Assembly (NCBI GenBank): GCA_021234155.1 | Contig: JAJEKV010000031.1 | Location: forward strand, 13,881,748-13,945,747 | Direction of reading: 5' to 3' | DNA: 64,000 nucleotides | From: Isoetes taiwanensis | Taxonomy: Eukaryota > Streptophyta > Lycopodiopsida > Isoetales > Isoetaceae | Shown here: positions 35,184-45,649 of the stretch, one piece after another | Layout of the letters: each line of letters starts with the position of its first letter | Position numbering within the stretch: the first letter of the stretch is position 1 | Made by a program: the position numbers and the translations under genes | The notes under the pieces: model-generated | The model's database searches: none | What the model saw: only the letters and a program-made list of their open reading frames with translations | Told to the model about the DNA's origin: nothing

Positions 35184-35258
35184 TCAGTTGTGCTAAGAGT
35201 TTATAAATTGTAAAATTCTCGTGATAGTTTAAAGTGAATCTGTCATAGCATTAACAAT

Positions 35259-35800
35259 TTGAAGGAGGAAAATGAATATTGGAAGGGCCAATTCAAAAAT
35301 TTGGAAAATGCTGTTTTGCTTCGGCAGATGTCAATAAATATAGAGTTTGAGTTAAAATTGGAATATCTATTGCACTGCCCTGAAGAAGAGACAGTTTGCT
35401 ACAAAAACTTGGTTGGTGGATTTGACGACTTTAAGGTGACCAAGATGTCACTCATGGAAGCAAGGGGGTTGCTTTTGCGCACGATGGGGCGGGAAGTACT
35501 AAAAAAGGTGGAGGATGAATGGTACAGTGTTTACAAAATCGCCGGAGTTAATCGGACAAAAAAATTGTTCTCCAATGCCATGACCATAATGAAGAGATTT
35601 TCGACAGAAGGTGCTCACCCGACACAGCTAGGGGAATGGGACAGCTCAATAGATCAACAGGTGTCCATAGCCAAAGACATTATGATGGGACAAAATTGCG
35701 TTCGCGTGATAGTCCACACTGGAAAGATCTAGCTAAAGCCTTTATTGATAAACTGTGCGAACTCAAAGACGCTAATGAAGTCGACCAACTTCTATTTTAG
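35259..35800 (+). CDS. Hypothetical captured coding fragment
   Basis: An open frame runs 35259-35732 (157 codons): ENEYWKGQFKNLENAVLLRQ, HCPEEETVCYKNLVGGFDDF, LLLRTMGREVLKKVEDEWYS and HPTQLGEWDSSIDQQ. A shift near 35728 continues as LAKAFIDKLCELKDANEVDQ to about 35800. Composition is that of a soluble, helical, charged protein. I do not recognise it. It has no start context and sits inside the arms of a TIR element, so it is probably a captured gene piece. Confidence 0.4.
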
Positions 35801-36111
35801 TTGGGCAAGGTCTCTATGACACGGCGATGCATTTGTTGGCCTTGAGCTCAGGTGAGTTGTACTTATACTAATTTATATATCAGGTAAGGGAATGACTCAA
35901 ATTTTGATGTTCTAATGGTTCTGTTTGCAGGGAACGATTTTATCTTCAAAAAGTATTTCCTGGTACTAGCTCTTACTGTTGGATTTCTTATCTGCCATCT
36001 GTTTAAGAGATTCTTCCTCATACCTACTCTTGTGTTGCAAACCTGGAGAGGCTTGGGTTGATGGAAACTGCGCTGATGCTGCAACTTGAGGATGATATGC
36101 CTCAAATTCCT

Positions 36112-36333
36112 TTAGCCCAGCTTCTTCACTGCAACATTTCTTCCATCTCTTAGTTTTCCACTAAAAACTGCACCAAATCCCCCCGCATTAAGTTTGTACT
36201 TGAAACACTCTGTTGCAGTTTCTAACTCTTTAAAAGTAAATCTATGGATCAAACCAGACATAGTGTTATCCTCTTCCTTTCCCAAATAAAAACGGGCTAC
36301 AGCTCCTGTCAGAGCAGTCACCTTAACAAAATA
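36112..36333 (-). pseudogene. Receptor-like kinase fragment (juxtamembrane and glycine loop)
   Basis: Minus strand reads HRFTFKELETATECFKYKLN, then AGGFGAVFSGKLRDGRNVAV and KKLG. This is the start of a plant receptor-like Ser/Thr kinase, S-domain/SD2-like (RF.F.ELE.AT..F...G.GGFG.VF.G.L.DG...AVKKL): glycine loop and invariant Lys are present. After a shift the next frame gives LKEFEAYHPQVAASAQF, which departs from a kinase. The catalytic HRD and DFG regions are missing. Confidence 0.65.
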
Positions 36334-36345
36334 AGCTGCATTAAA

Positions 36346-36744
36346 AATATTTTAAGAAAGTTTTAGGTTGACACTCATTAAATGATAAAGTGTTGTTTTA
36401 ATTACAAATTTCTAAATAGTTTATTTATGAAGTAAAACACATCAAAAATTAATCAATAAATAAACTATTCATATTTTTTTATTAACAGATTAATGTAATC
36501 ACTTAATTAATTTTAACCTAAAACTTTCTTTAACTAATTTGAAAAAATATTATTTTAATCATATGGAGTTCTTCTTAAATGAAAATATAATTTTAAATAG
36601 ATTGAAGTGAAAATTAATTTTAAAAGCAATTTTTATGCTTTAGTAACCATTATACTTTTGACCTAAAGATACAAATTTCTAAATAGTTTATTTATGAAGT
36701 AAAACACATCAAAAATTAATCAATAAATAAACTATTCATATTTT
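36346..36744 (-). repeat. Arm C, right arm (inner part), ~268-bp tandem units
   Basis: Inverted copy of arm B. Contains a tandem unit: CTAAATAGTTTATTTATGAA occurs near 36411 and 36678, and a related start occurs near 49090 after element E is removed. The arm is cut at 36744/36745 by element E and resumes at 48890. Confidence 0.8.
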
Positions 36745-36775
36745 AACCATCATTCAATTAAATTGGGATTATGTC
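36745..36775 (+). repeat. Left TIR of element E
   Basis: 31 bases, perfect inverted match to 48859-48889. Confidence 0.9.
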
Positions 36776-37132
36776 TATTCCAAAATCGCGCCGTATAAGC
36801 TATTTATTGACCATTATATTGAATTAACCACACTTTTGCACTGAGTTCATTTTCGGGCTAGGAAGATGCATTTTATGTTGAAATGCAAGGGCATCCAAAT
36901 ATTCGGTCCAAATGACCCATATTATGAAAGAATGTTGGCAATATAAAAAGTAGGAAATTGCTTATTAATTCGTACAATCACCGACGACAACGAAATCTAA
37001 ACGTTGAAATTGTAGTGTTTTACGAATAAATAACGACAAACAAGTTGCTTTCTGAGCGAGATTTTGAAGGGTCAAATCGCGCGTGGCGCGATTTTATTCC
37101 CATAAATAACGTATTATAGTGGAACATAAACT

Positions 37133-37348
37133 TTAAAAACTAATCCGAATCATCGTCGACAAAGTGTATGCAGCGGTCTTTGAGATCCTTTCGATCATGA
37201 ACAAACCATGCTCTGGATTCCATATAAGATGGATTACAACATCAAAGGGATCAGGATAGAAGCGGACGGGATTCATAGCAACGACATCAAGCCAGTCCTG
37301 AAGTTCTATTTCTAGCTCGCGGCACCTGCAGAGGTCTGCGTGGTTCAT
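37133..37348 (-). CDS. Terminal ORF of element E, unknown
   Basis: After an acceptor-like TGCCAG, an ATG at 37348 opens MNHADLCRCRELEIELQDWL, NPVRFYPDPFDVVIHLIWNP and FMIERISKTAAY, stopping at 37133. Trp- and aromatic-rich composition looks like real protein. Family unknown. It may be a last exon of the leftward gene set or a separate small gene. A palindrome (AAATCGCGCGTGGCGCGATTTT region, ~37075-37096) lies just downstream. Confidence 0.4.
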   Translation of the reverse strand: MNHADLCRCRELEIELQDWLDVVAMNPVRFYPDPFDVVIHLIWNPEHGLFMIERISKTAAYTLSTMIRISF

Positions 37349-37639
37349 CTGGCAGGTAATAGAATGTGCCATAATAACAAGCGTATATGGAAGCCGGGTT
37401 TGATGGTTTGCCAATTTCATGCATACGTATTTATAGACACCTAAATTATTGACGGTATATACATACAAATTATTGCAAGTATAGCAAACCATACACGTAA
37501 TATAAAAGAACAATACGTACACAGAACCAATAATGCTGATATAAGAACACAATATATATTCGAAAGAGGTTGGTGTAAAGTATATTTCATATTCAAAACT
37601 TTTTGGAAAGTGTATTTCCTGTATACATATATATATATA

Positions 37640-38273
37640 TCAAAAAAGTTCCCTTTCTAGAACGATCTTCTCTAGGTCCCTGTCAATTTCCCCTGTCCGA
37701 TTAAGTTGCGGGTATAGTGTTTGTATCTCTTCGACCTTTTTTCCTGTAGCTATTTCTTGCAAGATGCTGACAAAACGAAGCAGGAAGTCATCTTTGTCAA
37801 AATCCTCAGGATGATAGGATGGTGGATTTAGTGACTGTGACTGATTGAAGCAACACTTCAAGGCGTCATCATCAACTATAATGATGTCTTCCTTCTCCTG
37901 AACGCCCAAGTCATCCATCATGTCGCTCAAGCATTTCACAAATATTTTTTTACCTGTAGGATCCTTTGGGTTATTGAATGACTTACATTTGCTCTGATCC
38001 CAAACAGATGCCCAATCTCTATGTAACTCAGGAACTACTCTCAAAACTTCCTGTATATTTCTATTCTCCATCGACGACCAAATTGCACAACGAAATAAAA
38101 AGAAAGCTTGGTCTAACATCTCCTTCAGATACGGCCGCGGATATACCCATTTCGTATATGTCTCAAATGGTTTCTGTTCATACCATGATAAAGGAAATTG
38201 TGCTTTAGGTAACGTTTTGCAGAGCACTCCATTCAAATCGAACACCAGAATTTTGGAGGAAACTGGATTAGGT
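37640..38273 (-). CDS. FCP1/NIF-like HAD phosphatase exon of element E
   Basis: The exon opens after acceptor ATTACAG and reads SKILVFDLNGVLCKTL (motif I), PRPYLKEMLDQAFFLFRCAI and WSSMENRNIQEVL (motif II region), CKSFNNPKDPTGKKIFVKCL, EDIIIVDDDALKCCFN (motif III region) and SYHPEDFDKDDFLLRF, ending ERELF and a stop at 37640. Order and spacing fit the FCP1 homology domain, which removes phosphate from phosphoserine. Motif I is DLNG, not DxDxT: the first Asp is present and the second, the general acid, is Asn, which may cripple catalysis. The upstream exon ends at 38455 (GTAAAG donor). Joining them keeps frame (LSGEP-PNPVSSK), supporting the splice. Confidence 0.75.
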
Positions 38274-38316
38274 CTGTAATAATAAAGCACACACTTGTGA
38301 GACAAGGAGAAAGAAA

Positions 38317-38430
38317 ATTGAAATCGCGCTTGGCGCGATTTTCAATTCTGTTGGAATAATTGAAATCGCGCCTGGCGCGATTTTCAATTCTGTTTGAAGA
38401 ATTGAAATCGCGCCTGGCGCGATTTTCATT
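38317..38430. repeat. Three tandem palindromes, 42-bp period, in an intron
   Basis: ATTGAAATCGCGCC-T-GGCGCGATTTTCAAT type hairpins start at about 38317, 38359 and 38401. Arms of about 14 bases are near perfect. They sit inside the inferred intron between the exon ending at 38455 and the phosphatase exon. Confidence 0.9.
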
Positions 38431-38454
38431 TCTGTTTGAATAACATACCTTTAC

Positions 38455-39308
38455 GGTTCCCCGCTCAACATCCGCAATGATGAGCTTACTCTCGGTACGT
38501 CTTCGATTACGCGGTAAGTGACAGCCACATCACTTAGTGTTTGAACTATGGTTGATACTTCATTACTCTTTATGCTAACCTGACTCGAGCTTTCCGAATC
38601 CACTGTATCATCTAGGATTTTGTCTTCTTCGTTTGCGTTACCTACATCCACTTCTGTCGGATTTTCCAATGTGATTGGAAGGATAGGCACGCTCTCGGCC
38701 GCATAGTTAAAATTTGTTGCTTGTCGATATTCTTCTTTATGCCCTCTATATGCTTTCTCATTTCTTCCCGCTCTGCAGCCAGATCTGCAGGTAAGCTGGA
38801 CTTAGAGCTGGAAGCTTTATTTTTTGCACTACCTAGCGGACCCCTAGGTGCCACCTCTAGCACTTTCTCGAAAAAAATATCGAGGAAGTCCTTGGCTTGA
38901 CCATCGAGACCACACTTTGGCATTTCCTAGCTAGCTTGAGCTTCCCGCCCGACATAACCTCCAACATGAAACTCCCAACACGTAGACTCTAACGGGCAGA
39001 AGGCTTCAATCAGAAAACTCGAAAGGGCCAAAGAAAACCCGTACTTATTCAGCCTCCCCTTATGCGCCGTCAGTAGCTCATACTTGATTGGTGAATTAAG
39101 GACAGGGTCGACCCAGTTTTCTTCTTCCTCTTCCTCTTCCTCTTCGTCCAGGTCCACATCCACATCTCACAGCCCCTTTCCCTTTGTCTTCGCCAATTGG
39201 ATTCGACATAAAAACATTCTTCAATAGGGGTTCATCTAGCCGATAGCACCGCCAAGCAATCTTCTCACCTTCTCGGTTTCCCCTTGAGTCTTTCATATTC
39301 TTTATCAT
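38455..39308 (-). pseudogene. Middle part of the leftward element-E gene
   Basis: Several minus-strand frames with strong coding character follow each other with shifts between them: RCYRLDEPLLKNVF (from about 39250), a Glu-rich run then NWVDPVLNSPIKYELLTAHK and FHVGGYVGREAQ (39163-38927), QAKDFLDIFFEKVLEVA and ADLAAEREEMRKHIEGIKKN (38923-38690), and VDVGNANEEDKILDDTVDSE through LRMLSGEP to the donor at 38455. Predicted content is an acidic linker, a helical region with a short coiled coil and a Ser-rich tail ahead of the phosphatase domain. At least two frameshifts break it. No known domain. Confidence 0.5.
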
Positions 39309-39424
39309 CCATAATGGCTATCATAAGGACTAGCACATGTGAGATCTTACTTTCGGTACTAAACTCACTATCTTTGTTTTCATCTATCATCACCGCTTTC
39401 CTCATCACTTTAATGCATTCGACA

Positions 39425-40426
39425 TCATTTGCAGCAGCCTAGTGCATATCGCGTGGGGAAATGCCTGAGTGGCAAACCTCCACGATAGTATAATGCATCT
39501 CGGTCGTCAAACCCACCGCATGTGTTGAAGAAGGTGTTGTAATCATCCCGTGTCCATCTCGTACCACGGCTATCAAGAACAAATAGAGTGATGTCGGTTG
39601 GCCCTTCACCTACCTCCGGCATGGCACACTTATAACCGATGGACACCTTATATAGAAAAAGGAGACTTCGTCTTTTACCGTCTTCTTCACCAAAGCAACT
39701 TTTCTTTTTAGGTCGACGCCTTAACTTTCGTGTGAATCCCCTTAAGAGTTGCCACATTCTTAGCCTTTTTGTCGCTTCACAAAATCTTTTGACCAAAATA
39801 CATATTTCTTAATGTCATCATTAGATACGTTGTACTTTTGCATTAAGCCTATCTCTGATAACATCATGTCTCCTGAGAGCCTTTGCAGTTCTTCACCAAC
39901 AGCTTTTTTCAGGACTTTCATATTCTTTATCGATTCGCATGCATCTTCGAAAGATGTCAAGTGCTTTGCTGCAGACGTTTTCTTGTAGATAACTTCCTTT
40001 CTGATGCAACTATCTAGAACAGAGATTAATTCTGCATCATCCAATCCTTGTGCCTTTCTCATTTTACGTGATACCTATATCAAAAATAGACGTATCTTGG
40101 GGGAGGAAACCCGCCATACGACCGGCAACTTCTTTTCGAATAGGCGTCCCAAAATTAGTTCCACTTTTCCCATACCGGTCAGAAGAAAAAACAATCTTGC
40201 AGGCATCTTTTGGCACCGTTTGCTCTTCTGTGCCAGCTTGTGCATCCCCTTTTTTCTTCTTTGATCTAGTGGCCTTGTTCTTGTCCTGTATTATGGTTTG
40301 GCACAGTGTCCTTTCTAGTAATTTGAATTCGGCACTCTTAGATTGCCCTTGTCTGGTCGGCATTGGTTTTCCATATTCGATCCATTGGTTCTGGCGTCGC
40401 GCCAAGCTGCACACATCTGACCGCAA
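39425..40426 (-). pseudogene. Further exons or frames of the leftward element-E gene
   Basis: Three frames in series. 40426-40064: RRQNQWIEYGKPMPTRQGQS, KNKATRSKKKKGDAQAGTEE, GFLPQDTSIFDIGI. 40062-39760: MRKAQGLDDAELISVLDSCI, FEDACESIKNMKVLKKAVGE, MQKYNVSNDDIKKYVFWSKD. 39740-39425: VSIGYKCAMPEVGEGPTDIT, WTRDDYNTFFNTCGGFDDRD. The first two are basic then helical; the third is aromatic-rich. They look like parts of one long protein separated by shifts or small introns. I recognise no family. Confidence 0.45.
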
Positions 40427-40479
40427 AATATGGGCCGTTAGATAAAAAAAAAAGCAGTCGTGAAAGTAACAATATAAAA

Positions 40480-40700
40480 CGCCAGCGTTTTAGTTAATCA
40501 TTTACAAAAAGCCGCGCGCGCGCTATTTCTTCATGATGAAGAATTGGCGCCAGCGCCGTTTTTGTAAATCCGTCACACAAATAACAACATAAAACGCGCC
40601 CGCCGCGTTTTGCTAATCAATGATTTAGAAAAATCGCGGACCATATGAAGAAATGGCGCCAGGCCGCGTTCTTTGTGAATACGCGATTAGCTTAAAACGC
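40480..40700. repeat. Cluster of GC palindromes in a non-coding gap
   Basis: AACGCCAGCGTTTT, GCGCGCGCGC, AATTGGCGCCAGCGCCG, AACGCGCCCGCCGCGTTTT and ATGGCGCCAGGCCGCG occur in close succession between two coding blocks of the leftward gene. They echo the palindromes at 37078, 38317-38430, 43450-43560 and 44010-44140. Confidence 0.7.
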
Positions 40701-40785
40701 TGGGCGCTGATTTGGAACGCTTATGTGTGGAACATAAAATACCTTTTGTACAGAATGTCTTTCCCATGTCATTCAAGATGGCGCT

Positions 40786-41850
40786 TTATTTTCGGCTAAT
40801 TCTGCCGCCAGTGGAGCCACCGAGGAATCGGCAATTTCGATCAATACGCCTATAGAATAACCGATTTCCGGTTTTTGTGCTTGACTGATCAAAACCTTCT
40901 CTCATGCCTCCACCGAATCGCCGGCCATCTATTATCATGAAGTGAATATCGAGGTTGCCAGTTAAATCTTCAAGTTTATTCCACATCAACACCTTCTTCG
41001 TCTTCATATCAAAAGGCACCACATCTGCCGGCATTGGCACCGCCCCGGGTTTTCTATCATCATTTGCCGACTATTTCCATTGCGTCGCTTTGTCAAATCT
41101 TCTGGCGACAAACATAGCCGTGGACCTGAAAAGCCCGTCGACATGGATAGGATCGCGTGAAGCTAAGGCCCGATGGATACTTGTCGAAGATATTTCTTGA
41201 GTTTGCTCATGGCCTCTAACTGTCTCGCCTTGTCATCATCACTAGTCATATCTGTAATGCCTAGAACGTCTGGTGTTTCCCTGGCTCTAGAACTTGCATC
41301 TTCCTTCTCCTTTAAAGCTTGTAGGTACAGACTAGCTGACGGCCTTGTACTGATTGCTCTTCTCACAGCTGAGAGACCTTGACATATTTTTTTTGGTGTC
41401 AATAGATCACCACCTGACCAGCCAAATTTGAAGAGGTTATCTGCGGCCTCATCCGTTCTTAGGGCAGTCTCTTTAAAGGAACTAGCACTGCAGTAATTTA
41501 ACTTCTTCAATACTTTTTTATTTTTCCGACCGCTTCAAGTAATACGGATGCGAAGAATCGCCCCGTTCTTCGCATGTGATCGAAATACCTTGTTTCTTCA
41601 TTTGATCTGTTTCCTTAACTCTAGACATGAAAATCGATCCGTCTTTCCGCTAGTCTTGAAGATCTCCACATACCATTCGAGCCCTCTCGGTAGATCTTCT
41701 TCGGACATGGAGGCTCTACCCGAGCCTTCATTATTTCGATCGTATCGTCAATGGTCACAACGCGTTGCCAAATCTGAACCCGATACATCTTCATCCGTTC
41801 TTGGTTTTTCTCGGCGGATGTCCACGGACCTGCTTGCAGGGCTTTGCTTT
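40786..41850 (-). pseudogene. Upstream exons or frames of the leftward element-E gene
   Basis: Coding-like minus frames: SVDIRREKPRTDEDVSGSDL and EEDLPRGLEWYVEIFKTSGK (about 41830-41620, with stops), CSASSFKETALRTDEAADNL, FGWSGGDLLTPKKICQGLSA and LEAMSKLKKYLRQVSIGP (41510-41163), and ADVVPFDMKTKKVLMWNKLE, NLDIHFMIIDGRRFGGGM (41040-40786). Stops and shifts separate them. Unknown family; same strand and style as the downstream frames, so probably one gene. Confidence 0.45.
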
Positions 41851-42374
41851 TCTTTTCACATTTTTAGAAGATCCCGAAGTTACAATCATGTGGTGAGTAA
41901 TGAAATCGCTACCGAAGCCGCTTTTTCATAGACGCCTTACTTTCAAAAACATAAATTGTACACAGGGAAAGTAGCAGAGACAACCAAAACCACTCATAAT
42001 TATAAATCGCTCACGAAGGCCGTTCTTAAGAGGGGACCTACGGACACTTCTCTTTTATAAGAGACATACTAGGCTACAAAAAGACTTGTCAAAAGAACTG
42101 AGAATACGAAGTAAAGACTTACACGGTCTACATTATACAAAATGGAGAATTGTTCCAACTTTAAACATATCGAGTAAAGGAGAAGATTATAACAAAAACA
42201 CACAAAAACAAGGTAGTAAAAGCAGTTAGAAATGACACGTAAAAACAATATGAAAGGTAGACAATACACGAGACACGATACACGTAAAAAATACACAAAG
42301 TTGAAAAACATCCTAGAAACCTAACAATAAAAGGGACACGTAAATCAATTACAAAACAAAAACAGATCAATTAC

Positions 42375-42499
42375 CCGAGGCGCCTTTGTTGGATCAAAAC
42401 TTTCGCTTGTTCGTGACCTCCGTGCTTGAGATTTGTGCTTTGGGCTCGTCGCCCACCTCTACCAAATGGCCTGGCCGCCGCCGATCCTCTAGACGCCAT
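42375..42499 (-). CDS. Probable first exon of the leftward element-E gene
   Basis: ATG at 42497-42499 opens MASRGSAAARPFGRGGRRAQ, then LKHGGHEQAKVLIQQRRLG, and the frame meets a donor-like GG/GTAATT at 42374. The short Ala/Gly/Arg N-terminus in clean ATG context, with nothing coding-like just upstream, suits a first exon. Confidence 0.4.
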
Positions 42500-42754
42500 A
42501 GAACTCAAGCAAGTGCGGATAGTATGAGATCTGGGTTTTGGTTTAAACTTATATGTATGCGCTCATAATCTAGGGCCGCCGATTTACAACCGTAGAATTC
42601 AAATTGGCCCTTTTAAATTTATACCGCCTTTAATTAACCGCCTCCGGCTCCGCTCATTTACAAATTTAAATTGTGTTTTTCTTTTTAGTGCAATTTCAAG
42701 ATAACAATTAATTATTAATTTCAAGAAACGATATGTGGCAATCTACTACCACCT

Positions 42755-42905
42755 AATCGGCCACCTACTACCGAGCGCCAAGATCATTCCTAGTATCGAG
42801 CGCCAAGAACAATCGACTATCGAGCCCAAGATCCGTTTCGATCCCATTCGATCGATCGAGCGCCTTCAATCCATTCGATCGAGCGCCTTCAATTCCCATT
42901 CGATG
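42755..42905 (+). repeat. Degenerate short repeats (ATCGAGCGCC unit)
   Basis: TATCGAGCGCCAAG and TTCGATCGAGCGCCTTCAAT recur several times in tandem. Non-coding; upstream of the DUF8039-like exon. Confidence 0.7.
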
Positions 42906-43026
42906 TCCAATGAACTATGGTGAATTCAATGCATTCTCTTGTTCTCAATTTTTCGTCCCTCTATTTTTACAATGCATTCCGTTCTTTATCGATTAATGAG
43001 AAGAATGCTATCTTTTAACAACAAAC

Positions 43027-43240
43027 TTGAAGCGCCGAGTAGGATTGTGTAAAATCGAAGATTTGAATCCAAGTTCTATGTGTCATGGTGTTCCTCTTGG
43101 AACAAGTTTCTGTAAGATTTCTATTCTAAACTGCAATTATGAAGATGAGGCTCTTCCAAGAAGACATCCCGGTGGCGATACAGTTGGTGAAAGCGTGGGC
43201 ACATTTGTAGCATGGCCAAAAGAACGTCTGAAAAAGGTAT
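43027..43240 (+). CDS. DUF8039-like exon of element E
   Basis: Plus strand reads CHGVPLGTSFCKISILNCNY, EDEALPRRHPGGDTVGES and VGTFVAWPKERLKK, then a donor-like GTATGT. The pattern HGVPL......V.V.......LP.P......T.G.AVG.FVAWP matches DUF8039, a domain found in plant transposon-encoded proteins beside Ulp1 or transposase parts. Start and downstream exons are unclear. It is on the same strand as the transposase at 45650. Confidence 0.55.
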
Positions 43241-43563
43241 GTATATTTGGATATTCAAAAAAAAAGAATATATCATATCATCTGCGTGATGTTGTGAATT
43301 TTGTATTCTTTGATGCTCTTTTAGTTCATATCAACCCCATGAAACTACACATTAATGAAAATATGTAGTTTCTTGGGGTTGGTCACAATCTGGCCGGAGG
43401 GCATCACAGATTTCAATGTTTTCGACATTGCATATAAAAAAAATAAACTAATGACGTAAAAGTATAGTGCAAATTGCGCCAGCGCCAGTTTGTATTCATA
43501 TTCCAAAAAGTTATGTACATTTCTTCTTACGCAAAAATGCGCCAGCGCCAATTCTTTCTATCT

Positions 43564-43995
43564 CTACAATATGTCGGGCCGGCCCACTTCATCCGCCCAA
43601 TCCATAAGAAGTCCCACCTGAACCACCCGATATGACAGGATCCTCATCTTTCCCCGAGGATGTCGAGTCTCCAAACCGTGAGTGTTGTATCGATCCCCGA
43701 TACTATAAATCAAATCCTTGTACTTATTTGTTGGCATGAGCCTTACTAAGAGCATGAGGAGTCTGATATGTCCATAGATGCGATGGAAGTGTACCCATGG
43801 CCCCTGATACAGGCTGTCTAATGGATTCTCCAACTCTCTTTGAACGTTTTGAACAGCACACTCAAGTAATATCTTGTACAGGGTCCAGAGTTGATGGTCG
43901 TCCAGGGAACTAGAACCAGCCAGTGTATTTGAACCAGCCAGTGTCCATGCATAAGGAAAATCCATGGCACTAGAACGAGAGAAAGTAATTAGCAC
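43564..43995 (-). CDS. Hypothetical ORF of element E (143 codons)
   Basis: Reads MDFPYAWTLAGSNTLAGSSS, LDDHQLWTLYKILLECAVQN, PWVHFHRIYGHIRLLMLLVR and GKMRILSYRVVQVGLLMDWA. Aromatic-rich and intact. No family recognised. GC palindromes lie on both sides (43450-43560 and 44010-44140). Confidence 0.4.
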   Translation of the reverse strand: MLITFSRSSAMDFPYAWTLAGSNTLAGSSSLDDHQLWTLYKILLECAVQNVQRELENPLDSLYQGPWVHFHRIYGHIRLLMLLVRLMPTNKYKDLIYSIGDRYNTHGLETRHPRGKMRILSYRVVQVGLLMDWADEVGRPDIL

Positions 43996-44351
43996 AGATC
44001 TATTTCATACGCGCCTGGCGCGATTTGTATAGAGCCGTATGAAATTGAAATGCCAACTAAAACGCTACCGGGCGCGATTTGATTAACCTAGTGGAAAACG
44101 TAACCCAAAAATAGAAATGCGCCAAGCGCGATTTCTCCCATTCCAACATATTATTCTAACAAAATACATAATGCAGAATGCAGAATGCAGAATGCAGAAT
44201 TCAAAATATAAAGCCAGTTAGATATTGTTTAGTTCTTTATTTACTCCTTGTTTAACTCCTTGTTTAGTTCAATATAACTCCTTGTTTAGTTCAATATTTA
44301 GTTCATTGTTTTAGTTCATTATTTAGAACAGATAGAGGAAGAGCTAGTGAA

Positions 44352-44401
44352 GATCTATGATCTTGCTCTATGATCTAGATCATAGAGCAAGATCATAGAT
44401 C
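44352..44401. repeat. Perfect 50-bp palindrome without spacer
   Basis: All 25 base pairs match around the centre CT|AG at 44376/44377. Left arm GATCTATGATCTTGCTCTAT continues to the centre. It lies in the gap between the leftward genes and the transposase of element E. Confidence 0.95.
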
Positions 44402-44559
44402 AGATATGAAATAGAACAGATAGAGTAATATGATATGATAGAGAACAGATATGATATGAAATAGAACTGATGCATGTAAAAGTAAATAACATGCTTTATG
44501 GAAAATAACTACTTTATGTAAATAACAGTAAATACTAACCCGAGAAACCTTAAGAAGTG

Positions 44560-45130
44560 ATTCGAGAAGCCTTAAGAAGCCGAGAAAAAGCAATAGCAGC
44601 TAATTTGGAGAAAAAGCAATAGCAAACAGAAGCTTTAACACAAAAAACCAAAGTTATTCAAAGTCAGAAAAGCCAAAAAAACCAGAAAACCTTGTATAGA
44701 GCCTACAAACCTTGTATAGAACCTTGTATTGAGCCGAAAAAGCATATAGAAGCCGAAAAGCATATAGAAGCCGAGTTTAAAGCAGAAAAGCAGAAAAGCC
44801 GAGTAGAAACCTTTTAGCCGAAAAAACCTTTGAGCCGAAAACCCTAAAGCAGAAGATTGTAGAAGCAGAAAAAACTTCGAAAGCCAGATAAAAACGATAA
44901 AAACAGATTGTAGAAGCCGAAAGCGCCAGATAAAAAAAGGATAAAAAGCAGATAGAAGCCGAAGTTTAAAGCGTATAGACGCCGAGAAGCCGAGATTGAA
45001 GCGTAAGCCAAGTTTGAAGCGATAATAGAAGCCGAGAAGCGATTGAAGCAAATAGAAGCCGAGAAGAAATTGGAAGCGGCGAAATTGGAAGCGCCTGGAA
45101 TGCCTGAATTGGAAGCGAAAAGTGAGAGAG
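44560..45130 (+). repeat. Purine-rich degenerate repeat (AGAAGCCGA unit)
   Basis: AGAAGCCGAGAAGC, AAAAGCAGAAAAGCC and similar units repeat irregularly. The long minus-strand frame here is an artefact of this composition, not a gene. Confidence 0.75.
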
Positions 45131-45268
45131 AAAAGTTCGAAAACGAATGCTAACTTGAAATAATAACTGCTTTCAAAATTTTGTACCGCGCCATTATAAC
45201 TTCCGCGAAAATTTATTGCACGGGTTAATTGTTTTAAGGACCGCGAGTTTATCCCTTGTAATAACAAT

Positions 45269-45470
45269 GTTAAATTTATTATAAGGGTTATTATAGGATA
45301 CCAAAGGTTATCCCTTGTAATAATAAGGTTAAATTTATTATAAGGGTTATTATAGGATACCAAGGTTATCCCTTTAATGGTTAAGTTAACCTTTTAAGGT
45401 TAACCCTCATAAGGGTTATCCCTTTTACAAGGTTAAAATTTATTACAAAGGTTATTATAGGATACAAGTT
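45269..45470. repeat. 59-bp tandem repeat, about three copies
   Basis: GTTAAATTTATTATAAGGGT starts at about 45269 and 45328, with a shorter diverged copy near 45435. It lies immediately upstream of the transposase and could hold promoter or transposase-binding sites. That is inference. Confidence 0.7.
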
Positions 45471-45649
45471 ATAAGGCTAATAAGTAGAGGGTTTTATTTA
45501 TATATAATGTTGAGGAAAATAACTTGGGGAATCCCATTATATAAATAGAATGATCAAATAGAATAAGACATATGAGGCTTTCATTTATGAACATGTTATT
45601 GAGAGGTTATTTGGATATGCTAACTTACTATATATTTTTATGCATTCTA

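Noticed and set aside
41548-41931. 127-codon plus frame in element E
   Set aside because: The opposite strand reads more like protein and is in line with the leftward gene; the plus frame is its shadow.
44635-45363. 242-codon minus-strand frame as a membrane protein
   Set aside because: The Phe/Leu-rich translation comes from AGAAGCCGA-type purine repeats and has no protein-like signature.
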